Below are positions 26,679 through 36,026 of a stretch of DNA of 64,000 nt, piece by piece. The notes under the pieces are model-generated. The model made no database searches, was not told where the DNA came from, and saw nothing but the letters and a program-made list of their open reading frames with translations. A program made the position numbers and the translations under genes. Numbering within the stretch: position 1 is the stretch's first letter; each line of letters begins with the position of its first letter. The DNA is from an uncultured Exiguobacterium sp. (GTDB lineage Bacteria > Bacillota > Bacilli > Exiguobacteriales > Exiguobacteriaceae), in NCBI GenBank assembly GCA_913775715.1, contig CAJYMC010000007.1, forward strand, positions 62,001 through 126,000, given 5' to 3'.

Positions 26679-27656
26679 ATGAAACGATCTTATATAGTCT
26701 ATACAACGATTTTTGCCGTCGTTTCGGGTTTGATTCTTTGTGTACTGCTCGTCTTCTCAAAACCAGAGACGATGTCGCGTATTCAGGAAACGTTCGCGAA
26801 AATCGAGACGCAATCGAAGCATCAGGCAGCTGTCAAACAGGTGCCGACGAAAACGCCTTCAGCCATTCCGAATCCGGAAGAACCATTAATTAAGAATGTC
26901 CAGCAGATGTTATATGATGATTCCATCGGGTCGTACCTCGTCGTCACAGACGATTATCGTTTCTTTGAAATTAGTGGAACAGGTGAGAGAATCAATGCAT
27001 CTTTTCAATTAGAAGAAGGAAAACTACTTCTTTCGGGACTTGATGGCATGACACTCGTTGACGGAGAGACCGTCGCTTTATTGACCTCGAATCAGATTCT
27101 GGTGACAATCACGCGAAAAGATGGGGTCTGGAGCGAAGAAAAACGTGAAAAAGTACAGGGGACGACGATTCGAGACAGTTTCCATGGACTTGGATATGAT
27201 GCGAAGAAAAAGGAATTCTATACGATCAATCATATCCGTGCGATCGGACGTGTGGAATTGACTCGTTTCGCCATGAAAGAGGATAAAATTAAGATTGATC
27301 CAGATGCGTCAGAAAAGAAAAAACGCGCTTTAAAGAAAAAGCAAAAGCCGCCGTATTTATCGATCGTGGAACGAAGTAAAATTGAACCGGCGAATGGGAT
27401 GCGAAGTGATGCGAAGAAAGTATTTGAATCCGACTTCCGACCAATTGGTCTTGCGGAACGACAAGGGCGCATCTACACACTTGATTCAGAAGCACTCTAT
27501 CTCTATTCGATTGATCAGAAAGATCAGACGATCACGGGAGAAACGGCAAGTCCGAAGGTCTATGGTTCAAAAGGGATTTTCGTACAAGATAATGAGTTGT
27601 TTGCCTTAGTCGAGACAGATAAGTTCTCGAGCCGATCGTTCACACCGATTGACTGA
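26679..27656 (+). CDS. membrane-anchored extracytoplasmic protein of unknown function
   Basis: This 325-residue protein has one N-terminal membrane segment (about residues 7-27) and a soluble remainder outside the cell. A Pro/Thr-rich linker (about 50-68) is followed by short beta-rich repeats such as SYLVVTDDYRFFEIS and KEFYTINHIRAIGRVELTRF. The pattern of repeating strands suggests a small beta-propeller or similar fold, and a lysine-rich insert lies near residues 208-225. I do not recognise a family. It sits alone between two terminators. Confidence 0.65.
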   Translation: MKRSYIVYTTIFAVVSGLILCVLLVFSKPETMSRIQETFAKIETQSKHQAAVKQVPTKTPSAIPNPEEPLIKNVQQMLYDDSIGSYLVVTDDYRFFEISGTGERINASFQLEEGKLLLSGLDGMTLVDGETVALLTSNQILVTITRKDGVWSEEKREKVQGTTIRDSFHGLGYDAKKKEFYTINHIRAIGRVELTRFAMKEDKIKIDPDASEKKKRALKKKQKPPYLSIVERSKIEPANGMRSDAKKVFESDFRPIGLAERQGRIYTLDSEALYLYSIDQKDQTITGETASPKVYGSKGIFVQDNELFALVETDKFSSRSFTPID

Positions 27657-27669
27657 TGCATAAAAAGAA

Positions 27670-27714
27670 AAGACCCGATTCTTCTGATTAACACAGACGA
27701 ATCGGGTCTTGTTC
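27670..27714. terminator. bidirectional terminator
   Basis: AAGACCCGATTC (27670-27681) and GAATCGGGTCTT (27699-27710) form a 12-bp stem between two convergent genes. Confidence 0.85.
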
Positions 27715-27717
27715 ATA

Positions 27718-28989
27718 TTAAGAGACAGTGTCACGTGCTATTTCTGCGGCGTGGCTACCGGCGCAATGACCCGTCACGAACGCGGCTGTAATGTTGTATC
27801 CACCCGTATAGCCGTGAATATCAAGAATTTCACCAGCGAAGAATAACCGTTCGGCCTTTTTCGACATCATTGTTTTTGGATCAATCTCTTTGATCGAGAC
27901 GCCACCACCCGTGACGAAGGCTTTATCGAAATCGAGCGTTCCCGTTGCTCTGAGTGGGAATCGTTTCAATTGTTGGAGGAAGTCCGTCCAGTCTTGTTTC
28001 TTCACTTGTGTACAGACTTCATCGCCAAAGCCGATTCGAGCGAACAGGAGTTCAAGCAGCCGTTCTGGTACAAAACCACGAAGGGCATTGCGGACTGTTT
28101 TCTTCGGATTTGCGGCAAGGGCTGCCTGGAAACGTTCCGTTAAGGCACCGAGGGATTCGTCCGGGAAGAGATCAATCGATAGATGAACGATCGTTTCTTT
28201 CGAACGTTTGCGTTCTTTGATCGTATATTGGCTACACCGTAAAGCAATCGGACCACTTAAACCGAAGTGTGTGAATAGTAGATCACCTGTATGTGTCTTG
28301 ATCGCCTTATCTTTTTTACCGTGGACCGTTAGAGCGACGTCACGCAGAGACAGCCCTTGTAATGTTTTTTCGTGAATGAACGTATCACCTAACAGAATCG
28401 GCACTTCCGTTGGGAAGAGTTCCGTGATCGTGTGACCCGCTTTTTCAGCCCACGGATAGCCGTCACCCGTTGAACCGGTATGCGGAACAGATTGACCACC
28501 AACCGCGACGATACAACTTTTCGCTTCAAGACGCATGCCATTCTCTAATATGACAGCTGCAAAAGAACCATCCGGATGGAAATCGAGCGTGGCAACTTGC
28601 GCATCCGTTTGAATCTCGGCACCATGCGCGCGGATTTGATCGATCAACACACGGACGACATCTGCTGCTTTATCCGAGACAGGAAACATCCGTCCATTGT
28701 CCTCTTCTTTAAGTGCGACACCAAATCCTTCGAAGAGTTCGATGATTGACTCATTATTAAATTGAGAGAAGGCGCTATATAAGAAACGTCCGTTTCCCGG
28801 GATTGACTGGACGAGCTCGTCTAGTGGTTTCCGATTCGTGACGTTACAGCGTCCACCGCCAGAGATTGCGAGCTTCCGTCCTAATTTATTCCCTTTATCG
28901 AGCAAGAGCGTTCGAGCTCCAGCTTGTAAAGAGGCGAGCGTTGCCATCAAGCCGCTCGGTCCGCCTCCGATTACGATTACATCGTACAT
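27718..28989 (-). CDS. ytfP: FAD-dependent oxidoreductase, HI0933/BaiN family (YtfP-like)
   Basis: This 423-residue flavoprotein has an N-terminal Rossmann loop GGGPSGLMATLASLQAGA and GGGRCNVTNR at about residue 45, both typical of the HI0933-like family. A C-terminal GEILDIHGYTGGYNIT segment completes the FAD site. GAGGTGA precedes the ATG. B. subtilis YtfP is the apparent counterpart; the physiological substrate is not established. It is divergent from murJ, as in B. subtilis. Confidence 0.85.
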   Translation of the reverse strand: MYDVIVIGGGPSGLMATLASLQAGARTLLLDKGNKLGRKLAISGGGRCNVTNRKPLDELVQSIPGNGRFLYSAFSQFNNESIIELFEGFGVALKEEDNGRMFPVSDKAADVVRVLIDQIRAHGAEIQTDAQVATLDFHPDGSFAAVILENGMRLEAKSCIVAVGGQSVPHTGSTGDGYPWAEKAGHTITELFPTEVPILLGDTFIHEKTLQGLSLRDVALTVHGKKDKAIKTHTGDLLFTHFGLSGPIALRCSQYTIKERKRSKETIVHLSIDLFPDESLGALTERFQAALAANPKKTVRNALRGFVPERLLELLFARIGFGDEVCTQVKKQDWTDFLQQLKRFPLRATGTLDFDKAFVTGGGVSIKEIDPKTMMSKKAERLFFAGEILDIHGYTGGYNITAAFVTGHCAGSHAAEIARDTVS

Positions 28990-29092
28990 ATGGTCACCTC
29001 ATTCATAGAATTCTGCTTGTTTCACTTTAGCAGAAGTTGCGACTGTAAACAAACCGTCTCTTTCAATTCCAGAAAGACAGCGGTATAATGAT

Positions 29093-29123
29093 TTGCAATT
29101 GTGTACGAAAGAACTTGTATAAT
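29093..29123 (+). promoter_or_regulatory. possible promoter of murJ-rsuA
   Basis: A perfect TATAAT lies at 29118-29123; the best -35 is TTGCAA, 19 bases upstream, which is a longer spacer than usual. Confidence 0.45.
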
Positions 29124-29181
29124 GAGACAGTCAAGATTAGAATGTCGAGTTTAAAAATTAGAAAGCGTGAGGGATGTTACC

Positions 29182-30846
29182 ATGTCCACAGTCAACAATA
29201 AACAGTCCACTTCTCCTGGTAATGCGGGATTCGTTCGTGGGACGATGCTCCTCTCCGGTGCGTCACTGATTTCCCGCGCACTAGGTTTGATCTACCTCTT
29301 TCCATTCCAGTTCATGGTCGGTGCTACAGGTATTATGTTTTATACATATGCCTATAACTATTACACGATCATGATTGGTGTTGCGACAGCGGGAATTCCC
29401 GTTGCCGTCTCAAAATTCGTCGCCAAGTATAATGCTCTTGGGGAATACGATACGAGTGAGCGATTGTATCGATCTGGTCTGAAAATCATGTCCTTGACCG
29501 GCGTTGTTTCTTTTCTCGCCTTATTCTTCCTCGCGCCGTATTTAGCTCACCGAGCGATTCCTGGTGGGGACGTCGATTCAGCGGCATACGTCGATGCCGT
29601 CACGATGACGATTCGAGGAGTCAGTTTTGCTTTACTCTTGATTCCGCCGATGAGTATGACACGTGGATACTTCCAAGGGTATCAATCGATGGGACCGACT
29701 GCGATTTCGCAAATCTTGGAACAAATCGTCCGAATCATTTTCTTGCTCGCAGGAGTCAGCATCGCCATCTATCTCTTTGATTCTGGGATTGCATGGGCAG
29801 CGACGATTGCGACATTCAGCGCATTTATTGGGGCAATCGGAAGTATAGCCGTTCTGATTTACTACTTCCGGAAACGTGCGAGTGGATTACGAGAACTCCG
29901 TGCAACTCAAACCGTCCGTTCGCCGGATCGCCCGTTAACGGATTTGTACAAAGAGTTGTTAGCCTACGCGATTCCAATCGTCATGGTAGGCGTTTCGACG
30001 CCGCTTTATCAAGTCATCGATCAAAATACGATGAATGCAGCATTACAAAGTATCGGTTATACACTTGAAGCTGCTGGGAATGCAACGGCCTATCTGATTG
30101 CGGATAGTCATAAAATCGTTCTGATTCCAGTATCTGTCGCGACTGGATTATCGCTGTCTGCGACGCCACTATTGACAGCGTCCTTCACACAGGGGGATAT
30201 GCGGAAAGTACGGGCTCAAATCTCGCAGATTTATCAACTCGTCTTCTTTATTACGATTCCGGCAGTCGTCGGTATGATTCTCCTCAGTGAAGAAACGTTT
30301 CATGTGCTCTTCCCGAAAGATCAGGCAGCATGGGTCTATCTCTTAAGTTATGCGCCAAGTGCATTGTTCCTCGCCTTGTATTCGGTCACAGCGGCAGTTC
30401 TACAAGGAATCAACCGACAATACTTCACGATTGTTGCTACGATTGCCGGACTACTTGCGAAGTATCTCTTGAATGCACCGTTGATTCATTTGACAGGTGA
30501 CGGGACAGGTGCCGGTTATGCAACGATCATCGGATATTTAGTCGCGACTGGTTTGATGTTCTTCCGAATTACACAAACGGTGAAGTTTCCATTCAGTACC
30601 GTCTTGCGCCGGACATCGCTAATTCTAATCATTAGTGCCTTGATGGGGGCGGTTGTCGCGCTCGTGAAGTGGGGAATGGTGTCCTTCTTACCAGAAACGA
30701 CATGGGCATCTCTGTTGATCCTAATCATCGGTGCAGTAGTCGGAATTGCCATTTTTGCGGGGCTTTCAATTTGGAGTGGTTTAGCAGAGGTCATATTAGG
30801 GCGTAAATTTTCATTGAAACGAGGACGAAATCATGCGTCTAGATAA
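29182..30846 (+). CDS. murJ: lipid II flippase, MurJ/MOP superfamily (YtgP-like)
   Basis: This 554-residue membrane protein has about 14 hydrophobic segments and the MVF/SpoVB-type start (FVRGTMLLSGASLISRALGLIYLFPF). B. subtilis YtgP is the MurJ-type flippase that moves lipid II across the membrane for wall synthesis; the SpoVB group is the closest alternative. ATG 29182 has GTGAGGG 8 bases upstream and is preferred over GTG 29167, which forms that site. It overlaps the pseudouridine synthase gene by 14 bases. Confidence 0.85.
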   Translation: MSTVNNKQSTSPGNAGFVRGTMLLSGASLISRALGLIYLFPFQFMVGATGIMFYTYAYNYYTIMIGVATAGIPVAVSKFVAKYNALGEYDTSERLYRSGLKIMSLTGVVSFLALFFLAPYLAHRAIPGGDVDSAAYVDAVTMTIRGVSFALLLIPPMSMTRGYFQGYQSMGPTAISQILEQIVRIIFLLAGVSIAIYLFDSGIAWAATIATFSAFIGAIGSIAVLIYYFRKRASGLRELRATQTVRSPDRPLTDLYKELLAYAIPIVMVGVSTPLYQVIDQNTMNAALQSIGYTLEAAGNATAYLIADSHKIVLIPVSVATGLSLSATPLLTASFTQGDMRKVRAQISQIYQLVFFITIPAVVGMILLSEETFHVLFPKDQAAWVYLLSYAPSALFLALYSVTAAVLQGINRQYFTIVATIAGLLAKYLLNAPLIHLTGDGTGAGYATIIGYLVATGLMFFRITQTVKFPFSTVLRRTSLILIISALMGAVVALVKWGMVSFLPETTWASLLILIIGAVVGIAIFAGLSIWSGLAEVILGRKFSLKRGRNHASR

Positions 30847-31552
30847 ATTGTTATCCAACATGGGAGCAGGCTCTCGAAAAGAAGTAAAACTTTTGCTCAA
30901 GGCAGGGGCAATTCAAGTCGATGGTGTGATCGTTCGTGATCCGAAACAACATGTTGATGTCGAGTCACAACAGGTTCTGATGTACAACGAACCGGTCACG
31001 TATCAAAAATACATTTACTTGATGATGAATAAACCACCGGGTGTCATTAGTGCGACGGAGGATAAACGAGACGAGACCGTCATTGATCTGTTGTTTGAAG
31101 ACGTGACGTATTTCAAACCGTTTCCGGTCGGACGACTTGATAAGGATACAGAAGGCTTATTGTTACTGACAAACGATGGAGCCTTCAATCATGCCTTGAT
31201 GTCTCCGAAGAAACACGTTGAAAAAACGTATTACGCGGAAGTGACAGGTGTATTGACGAAAGAAGACGTCGAGGCAATTGCTGCAGGCGTCACCTTAGAA
31301 GACGGTTATCAGGCAAAGCCAGGAAAACTCGTCATCTTATCGACGACAGAAACAGATTCAACGCTTGAATTGACGATCACGGAAGGGAAGTTCCATCAAG
31401 TCAAACGGATGATGCTTGCCCTCGGTAAAGAGGTCACGTTCTTGAAACGGCGCTCGATTGGCCGCTTGGAACTCGATTCGGCACTTGCACTCGGAGATTA
31501 TCGTGAACTGACACCGGATGAATTGTCGTTATTTGATTGGCAACCTGAATAA
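30833..31552 (+). CDS. 16S rRNA pseudouridine synthase, RsuA family (YtzG-like)
   Basis: This 239-residue enzyme starts with an S4 RNA-binding domain (residues 1-47, MRLDKLLSNMGAGSRKEVK). A RsuA-type catalytic domain follows, with the nucleophilic aspartate in GRLDKDTEGLLLLTND. RsuA-type enzymes modify one uridine in small-subunit rRNA (position 516 in E. coli numbering). Its overlap with murJ matches the ytgP-ytzG pair of B. subtilis. A strong terminator follows. Confidence 0.88.
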   Translation: MRLDKLLSNMGAGSRKEVKLLLKAGAIQVDGVIVRDPKQHVDVESQQVLMYNEPVTYQKYIYLMMNKPPGVISATEDKRDETVIDLLFEDVTYFKPFPVGRLDKDTEGLLLLTNDGAFNHALMSPKKHVEKTYYAEVTGVLTKEDVEAIAAGVTLEDGYQAKPGKLVILSTTETDSTLELTITEGKFHQVKRMMLALGKEVTFLKRRSIGRLELDSALALGDYRELTPDELSLFDWQPE

Positions 31553-31560
31553 GCAAAACG

Positions 31561-31600
31561 AAAAGGCGATGGAATGAACGTACATTCCATCGCCTTTTAT
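31561..31600. terminator. bidirectional terminator
   Basis: AAAAGGCGATGGAATG and CATTCCATCGCCTTTT form a 16-bp perfect stem between convergent genes. Confidence 0.9.
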
Positions 31601-31612
31601 TGTGGGATTTAA

Positions 31613-32245
31613 TTATTGATTACGTAGCGCTTCTGCGATCGGATAAGGACCGCTGAGTACTTCGAATACACGAGATTGTGTCGGATGATCAATCAAGTGA
31701 ACGAACAGCGCTGCAACATCGTCACGAGACACCTTACGATCTTCGTATGAATCAAAATGTTCTTTCGTTTCAACAGTACCTGCCGGATCGTCGTAGCTGA
31801 GCGGACCAGGACGGACGATCGTATAGTCAAGTCCGCTTTCCTGTAGGTGTTCATCTGCTGCTGCTTTTGATTCGAGATACACTTTCAATTCGCCTTTTGG
31901 TTCTTCCGTTCCGACTGAACTGAGCATCAGGAAACGATCGATACCGTTCGCTTTTGCTGCATCGATGACTTTAATCGCACCTTCTTTGTCGACAGCGCGT
32001 GTCAATTCGTCTGAGGCGCCACCAGCACCCGCCGCAAAGATGACGACATCCGCGTTACTAACGACGCCACTGACATCCTTCGTCAAATCCCCAAGTCTGA
32101 CTTCAGATGCACCGAGTGCAATCAAATCGTTAATTTGATTTTCTTCCCGTACGACCGCGATCGCTTGGTGTTCTCCTTGTTTAGCGATCAATTCAACCAT
32201 CTTACGTCCCGTCGTTCCGTTTGCTCCAATGATTAAAATATTCAT
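31613..32245 (-). CDS. NAD(P)-binding atypical short-chain reductase (YhfK/NmrA-like)
   Basis: This 210-residue protein starts MNILIIGANGTTGRKM with the GxxGxxG Rossmann motif, and YLESKAAADEHL carries the Tyr/Lys-like segment of extended reductases; YTIVRPGPLS is the typical substrate-side motif. B. subtilis YhfK is similar. I chose ATG 32245 (AAGGAG 10 bases upstream); three other in-frame ATGs lie 6-36 bases upstream. Function is unknown; relatives act as redox sensors or quinone reductases. Confidence 0.8.
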   Translation of the reverse strand: MNILIIGANGTTGRKMVELIAKQGEHQAIAVVREENQINDLIALGASEVRLGDLTKDVSGVVSNADVVIFAAGAGGASDELTRAVDKEGAIKVIDAAKANGIDRFLMLSSVGTEEPKGELKVYLESKAAADEHLQESGLDYTIVRPGPLSYDDPAGTVETKEHFDSYEDRKVSRDDVAALFVHLIDHPTQSRVFEVLSGPYPIAEALRNQ

Positions 32246-32353
32246 TCTCATCATCTCCTTCTCCCAATAGCTATACCCCACGTTTTAAAAAAGATAACAA
32301 AAAAAGACGCGAAGAATCGCGTCATCGAAAGATATACATAGTGAAACAGTGGA

Positions 32354-32572
32354 TCAACCCGCTTGCTTTTGTTTCTTACTCGACGTCCATGTACCGCGTC
32401 GAGGGCTCACAATGAGATTGTTGTATTCAAGCACATTCAAATCCCGCTGGACGGTCCTTGAAGTGATGCCAAACTCTTCAACCAACTCTGCTGTCGTAGT
32501 AGCTCCGTTCTCTTGGATGTAGAGATAGATCGATTTAATCCGGGTCAACATACGGTCTGTAGAATCTTTCAT
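32354..32572 (-). CDS. ytzE: small DeoR-type HTH protein (YtzE-like)
   Basis: This 72-residue protein is a lone winged helix-turn-helix of the DeoR type: LTRIKSIYLYIQENG leads to TTAELVEEFGITSRTVQRDL with a recognition helix and a basic wing. No sugar-phosphate sensing domain follows. It matches the small YtzE protein encoded near ytgP/ytfP in B. subtilis. ATG 32572 was chosen over GTG 32584, because GGGGGAGTGG overlaps the latter. Targets are unknown. Confidence 0.78.
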   Translation of the reverse strand: MKDSTDRMLTRIKSIYLYIQENGATTTAELVEEFGITSRTVQRDLNVLEYNNLIVSPRRGTWTSSKKQKQAG

Positions 32573-32893
32573 TGGTATAACCACTCCCCCAATGGATAGA
32601 ATAGTGTTCTAAAGCTTCGGGTGACAAAAGACAATGCAATATCCAGTTGTTTCGCCTTTAGTATAACGTTTTGATATTAAAATGCAAGTAATTTAACCGA
32701 ACGTTTTCATAAAAAACACATTCAAATGATTTGTAAAGTCGATAATTTAGGTTTTATTTTAGATGAATGTTCGTCATTTCAATAAATAAAAAAGAAAACA
32801 GAATTTGGATGTTCGTATCTGAACGAATATTCGCTATACTAGGAAGGTGTATAGGAAACGAATCCAAAACCCGTAATGAAGGAGCGAAATCAG
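32573..32893. other. intergenic region between ytzE and pepV
   Basis: This A+T-rich spacer holds the divergent promoters of ytzE and pepV. TATACT at 32835-32840 is a likely pepV -10. GTTCGTATCTGAAC at 32811-32824 is a small inverted repeat over the -35 position, of unknown meaning. No further gene is seen. Confidence 0.5.
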
Positions 32894-34291
32894 ATGGTGA
32901 ATTGGAAAGAGGAAGTACTCGCACGTCGCGAGGACTTATTAGAAGATTTAAAAGAACTATTACGGATTCCGAGTGTACTCGACGAATCCACGATCGAAGA
33001 GGGCGCACCGTTTGGTCATGAAGTCAAACGTGCCCTCGATTGGATGCTCGCGACAGGGGAACGCGATGGGTTCACTTCAAAAAATGTCGATGGATACGCC
33101 GGACATTTGGAGTATGGTCAAGGGGAAGAGTTACTCGGTATTCTTTGTCACTTAGACGTCGTACCAGCTGGTGGCGACCACTGGACATACGGTCCATTCA
33201 ACCCGACGCTTGTAGATGGAAAACTGTATGCGCGTGGAGCAATCGATGATAAAGGACCAACGATGGCAGCGTATTATGCTTTGAAAATCGTCAAAGAACT
33301 CGGATTACCGCTCTCGAAGCGCATTCGTTTGATTGCTGGGGGAGATGAAGAAAGCGAATGGCGTTGTGTGAATCATTACTTCAAACATGAAGAGATGCCG
33401 ACTCTCGGGTTCGCACCAGATGCCGACTTCCCGATCATCAATGCGGAAAAAGGACTCTATGACGGGTTATTGATTCAAGGGAAACCAGCGCAATCTTCTG
33501 ATACAGGCTACCATCTTGTTCGTTTTGAAGGTGGCGAACGTCCGAATATGGTACCTGGACATGCCCAAGCGCTTCTTCGTGTCGTCGAAGTAGGAACGCT
33601 TGAAACGGATTTTCATGCTTATCTTAAAGAACAAGGTTTGACGGGAACAGTTAAGCAAGAAGCGGAAGGTCTCGTACTTGATGTCAATGGTGTCGCAGCC
33701 CATGCGATGGAGCCGGACAACGGTAAAAATGCTGCCTTACATTTGGCACGTTTCCTCAACACGCTTCATTTGGATTATAACGGTCGTCGTTACATTCAAC
33801 TCGTGACGCACATGTTCCGGGATTCTCGCGGTGTAGCGATTGGTGTCGCTGCTTCAGATGAGACAGGTGACTTAACGATCAATGGCGGTGTATTCCGTTA
33901 TGCCGAAGAGCAAGGAACGGCATCGATCAACATCCGTTATCCGTACACAGCAGACTTCACGGAACGTCTGCAAATCATCAAGGAAGCCGCGGCAGGATAT
34001 GGCTTCGAGTTAGAGACACGAACGCATATGACACCGCACCATGTTGATCCGAATCATGAATTGATCAAGACGCTAAGTGCCGTGTATGAGCGCCACACGA
34101 ACCAATCAGCTGATCTGATAGCAATTGGTGGGGGCACATATGCTCGTTCGTTGACAGCAGGTGTAGCATTTGGACCAGTCTTCCCGGGTGGTCCTGAAGT
34201 TGCCCACCAAGTCGATGAATATGTTGATTTTGATGAACTCTTGCTTGCTGTCGCGATCTACGCAGAAGCGATTTATGAACTCGCAAAATAA
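32894..34291 (+). CDS. pepV: dipeptidase PepV (M20 family)
   Basis: This 465-residue zinc dipeptidase shows the M20 metal ligands in order: LCHLDVVPAG, RGAIDDKGP, GGDEESEW and a late His region near GGGTYARSL. The lid domain occupies about residues 190-380. It cleaves dipeptides with broad specificity in the cytoplasm. ATG 32894 has AAGGAGCG upstream; an in-frame ATG at 32876 overlaps that site. The stop codon abuts the next gene region. Confidence 0.9.
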   Translation: MVNWKEEVLARREDLLEDLKELLRIPSVLDESTIEEGAPFGHEVKRALDWMLATGERDGFTSKNVDGYAGHLEYGQGEELLGILCHLDVVPAGGDHWTYGPFNPTLVDGKLYARGAIDDKGPTMAAYYALKIVKELGLPLSKRIRLIAGGDEESEWRCVNHYFKHEEMPTLGFAPDADFPIINAEKGLYDGLLIQGKPAQSSDTGYHLVRFEGGERPNMVPGHAQALLRVVEVGTLETDFHAYLKEQGLTGTVKQEAEGLVLDVNGVAAHAMEPDNGKNAALHLARFLNTLHLDYNGRRYIQLVTHMFRDSRGVAIGVAASDETGDLTINGGVFRYAEEQGTASINIRYPYTADFTERLQIIKEAAAGYGFELETRTHMTPHHVDPNHELIKTLSAVYERHTNQSADLIAIGGGTYARSLTAGVAFGPVFPGGPEVAHQVDEYVDFDELLLAVAIYAEAIYELAK

Positions 34292-34296
34292 TGACT

Positions 34297-34327
34297 GATG
34301 ATCCCCGCATCGTAAAGATGGGGGGAT
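34297..34327 (+). terminator. weak hairpin between pepV and the MFS gene
   Basis: ATCCCC pairs with GGGGAT around a 14-base loop. The tail TGCTTCTT is not a clean T-run, so read-through is likely. Confidence 0.35.
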
Positions 34328-34350
34328 TGCTTCTTGAAAGGAAGTTTCGT

Positions 34351-35499
34351 GTGAAAAATCGTCAAACCTATCATTTCCAAGTATTGTATTTCTTTATTTT
34401 CTTTGGGCAAGGAGCACTCATTCCGTATCTTGCGCTTTATTTCTCAAACGATGCGTTTGGATTATCGGCTTCAGAGATTGGTACGATCGTTGCGATTGGA
34501 CCGATTCTTTCTATTTTCTTACAGCCCGTTTGGGGCATCGCGGCAGATCGACTCGGGAAGCCGAAACGTCTCTTACTCGTTGCTATGCTCGCTGCAGGTA
34601 TCTTTACGTTGAGCTATCTGTTGACCTCTGCTTATCTGCTTTTATTATTGATTTCGTGTATATGGGCGTTATTTCAATGCGCGCATATTCCACTTGTTGA
34701 TACGTTGGCGATCGAATATACACGAAAACGTAAGGTGGATTATGGCGCTTTGCGTCTTTTCGGATCAGCCGGGTTTGCGTTAGCAGTCTTCATCCTTGGA
34801 CAAATCACCGAGGAGGGTGGACTTGGTCTGATTTTTTATGCGACTGGTGCAGCATGGATTCTTGGTTTTCTGGTGTTGATTGGTATTGAAGAGACGGGGA
34901 GTGTGAACGTTTCACATCGACAACAAGTACCGTTGAAACAACTCTTTTCGAATCGACGCTTCCTATTATTCCTAGCGGGAGGGAGTTTGATCTTCGGACC
35001 GATCTTCGCTAATAATTATTACTTTGGCAGCTACGTCACGATTCGTGGTGAGACGACGGCGCTCGTCGGGACATTATTCTTCGTCGCCGTTCTGTGCGAA
35101 ATCCCGTTCATGCGCATCGCCTCGCGTCTATTGTTACGATTCGGAGCGATTCCGGTTCTCGTCTTCATTTCCTTGCTGTCAGCTGCTCGAACGGCAATGA
35201 TCGCATTAGAGCTTCCAATTGTCATGCTTTGGGTATTGTCGGCGATGCAAGGAATGATCGTTGGATTGTTGATTCCTGTCGCTTTAGACTATGTTCGATC
35301 GCTCGTTCCAGAGACGATGGTCGCAACAGCTGTCAGTACATATATGGCGACGACGACGGGACTAGCAACAGCGCTGTTTAATTTGATGAGTGGTTTTGTG
35401 CTGGAGCAAAGTACAATCTATACTGTCTTTTGGGTATATACAAGTAGCAGTATTCTTGGTGCCGTTCTGTACGGTATCAGTGGTCGAATGAAGGAGTGA
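34351..35499 (+). CDS. MFS transporter, 3-phenylpropionate/nucleoside symporter-like
   Basis: This 382-residue membrane protein has about 12 hydrophobic segments. Its start YHFQVLYFFIFFGQGALIPYLALYF is typical of the MFS_1-like (HcaT/NupG/LacY-related) group. GTG 34351 is preferred, with AAAGGAAG 6 bases upstream; longer in-frame starts lie in a hairpin. The substrate is unknown. It lies in line with thpR (8-base gap) and may be part of one operon from pepV to amyX. Confidence 0.82.
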   Translation: MKNRQTYHFQVLYFFIFFGQGALIPYLALYFSNDAFGLSASEIGTIVAIGPILSIFLQPVWGIAADRLGKPKRLLLVAMLAAGIFTLSYLLTSAYLLLLLISCIWALFQCAHIPLVDTLAIEYTRKRKVDYGALRLFGSAGFALAVFILGQITEEGGLGLIFYATGAAWILGFLVLIGIEETGSVNVSHRQQVPLKQLFSNRRFLLFLAGGSLIFGPIFANNYYFGSYVTIRGETTALVGTLFFVAVLCEIPFMRIASRLLLRFGAIPVLVFISLLSAARTAMIALELPIVMLWVLSAMQGMIVGLLIPVALDYVRSLVPETMVATAVSTYMATTTGLATALFNLMSGFVLEQSTIYTVFWVYTSSSILGAVLYGISGRMKE

Positions 35500-35506
35500 A
35501 GATACG

Positions 35507-36025
35507 ATGAGACAGGAACGACACTTTTTTGTTGCCTTACCGATTCCTTCTGAAGATTTAGCCAATACTGCTAAACATTTATCTCTACCTGATTACTTTC
35601 GAAATGTCTATACGTTAGAAGAATACCATTTGACGCTTCGTTTTTTTGGACCATTGGAGATAGAAGAACAGCAGTCATGGAAACAGCAGTTGCAGGAGAT
35701 TGCGCACACGATCGAACCGTTCGTGCTTCGATTAGATCGTCTGATTGCGTTCGGACGAGACGAACGACCACGTGTCGTCGGATTCGGGACGGAAGCGGAT
35801 GAACTGTTTCAATTAGCGAGTCAGGTCGATCCAAATGCAACTAAACCATTCGTTCCACATGTCACGATCGCGAAGAAGTGGCGCGCGGAGGCGGAAGAAT
35901 GGACGACGAGTCCGATACAACCGGTAGAATGGACTGTTCGTGAACTTGTTTTGTTTGAGATAAGACCAGAAGCTTCACCAAGATATGAACCAATCTACCG
36001 GGTTCAACTAGGTAAAGAAGAGTGA
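35507..36025 (+). CDS. thpR: RNA 2',3'-cyclic phosphodiesterase (2H family)
   Basis: This 172-residue protein has the two H-x-T/S-x motifs of the 2H phosphoesterase fold: YHLTLRF near residue 42 and PHVTIAK near residue 121. ThpR (formerly LigT, 2'-5' RNA ligase) opens 2',3'-cyclic phosphates at RNA ends. It corresponds to B. subtilis ytlP, next to ytlQ. It probably belongs to an operon with its neighbours because the gaps are only 1-8 bases. Confidence 0.87.
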   Translation: MRQERHFFVALPIPSEDLANTAKHLSLPDYFRNVYTLEEYHLTLRFFGPLEIEEQQSWKQQLQEIAHTIEPFVLRLDRLIAFGRDERPRVVGFGTEADELFQLASQVDPNATKPFVPHVTIAKKWRAEAEEWTTSPIQPVEWTVRELVLFEIRPEASPRYEPIYRVQLGKEE

Positions 36026-36026
36026 G

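Noticed and set aside
32811..32832. LexA-like box upstream of pepV
   Set aside because: GAACGAATATTC misses the required GTTC half by one base and pepV is not an SOS gene; left as an unexplained small inverted repeat.
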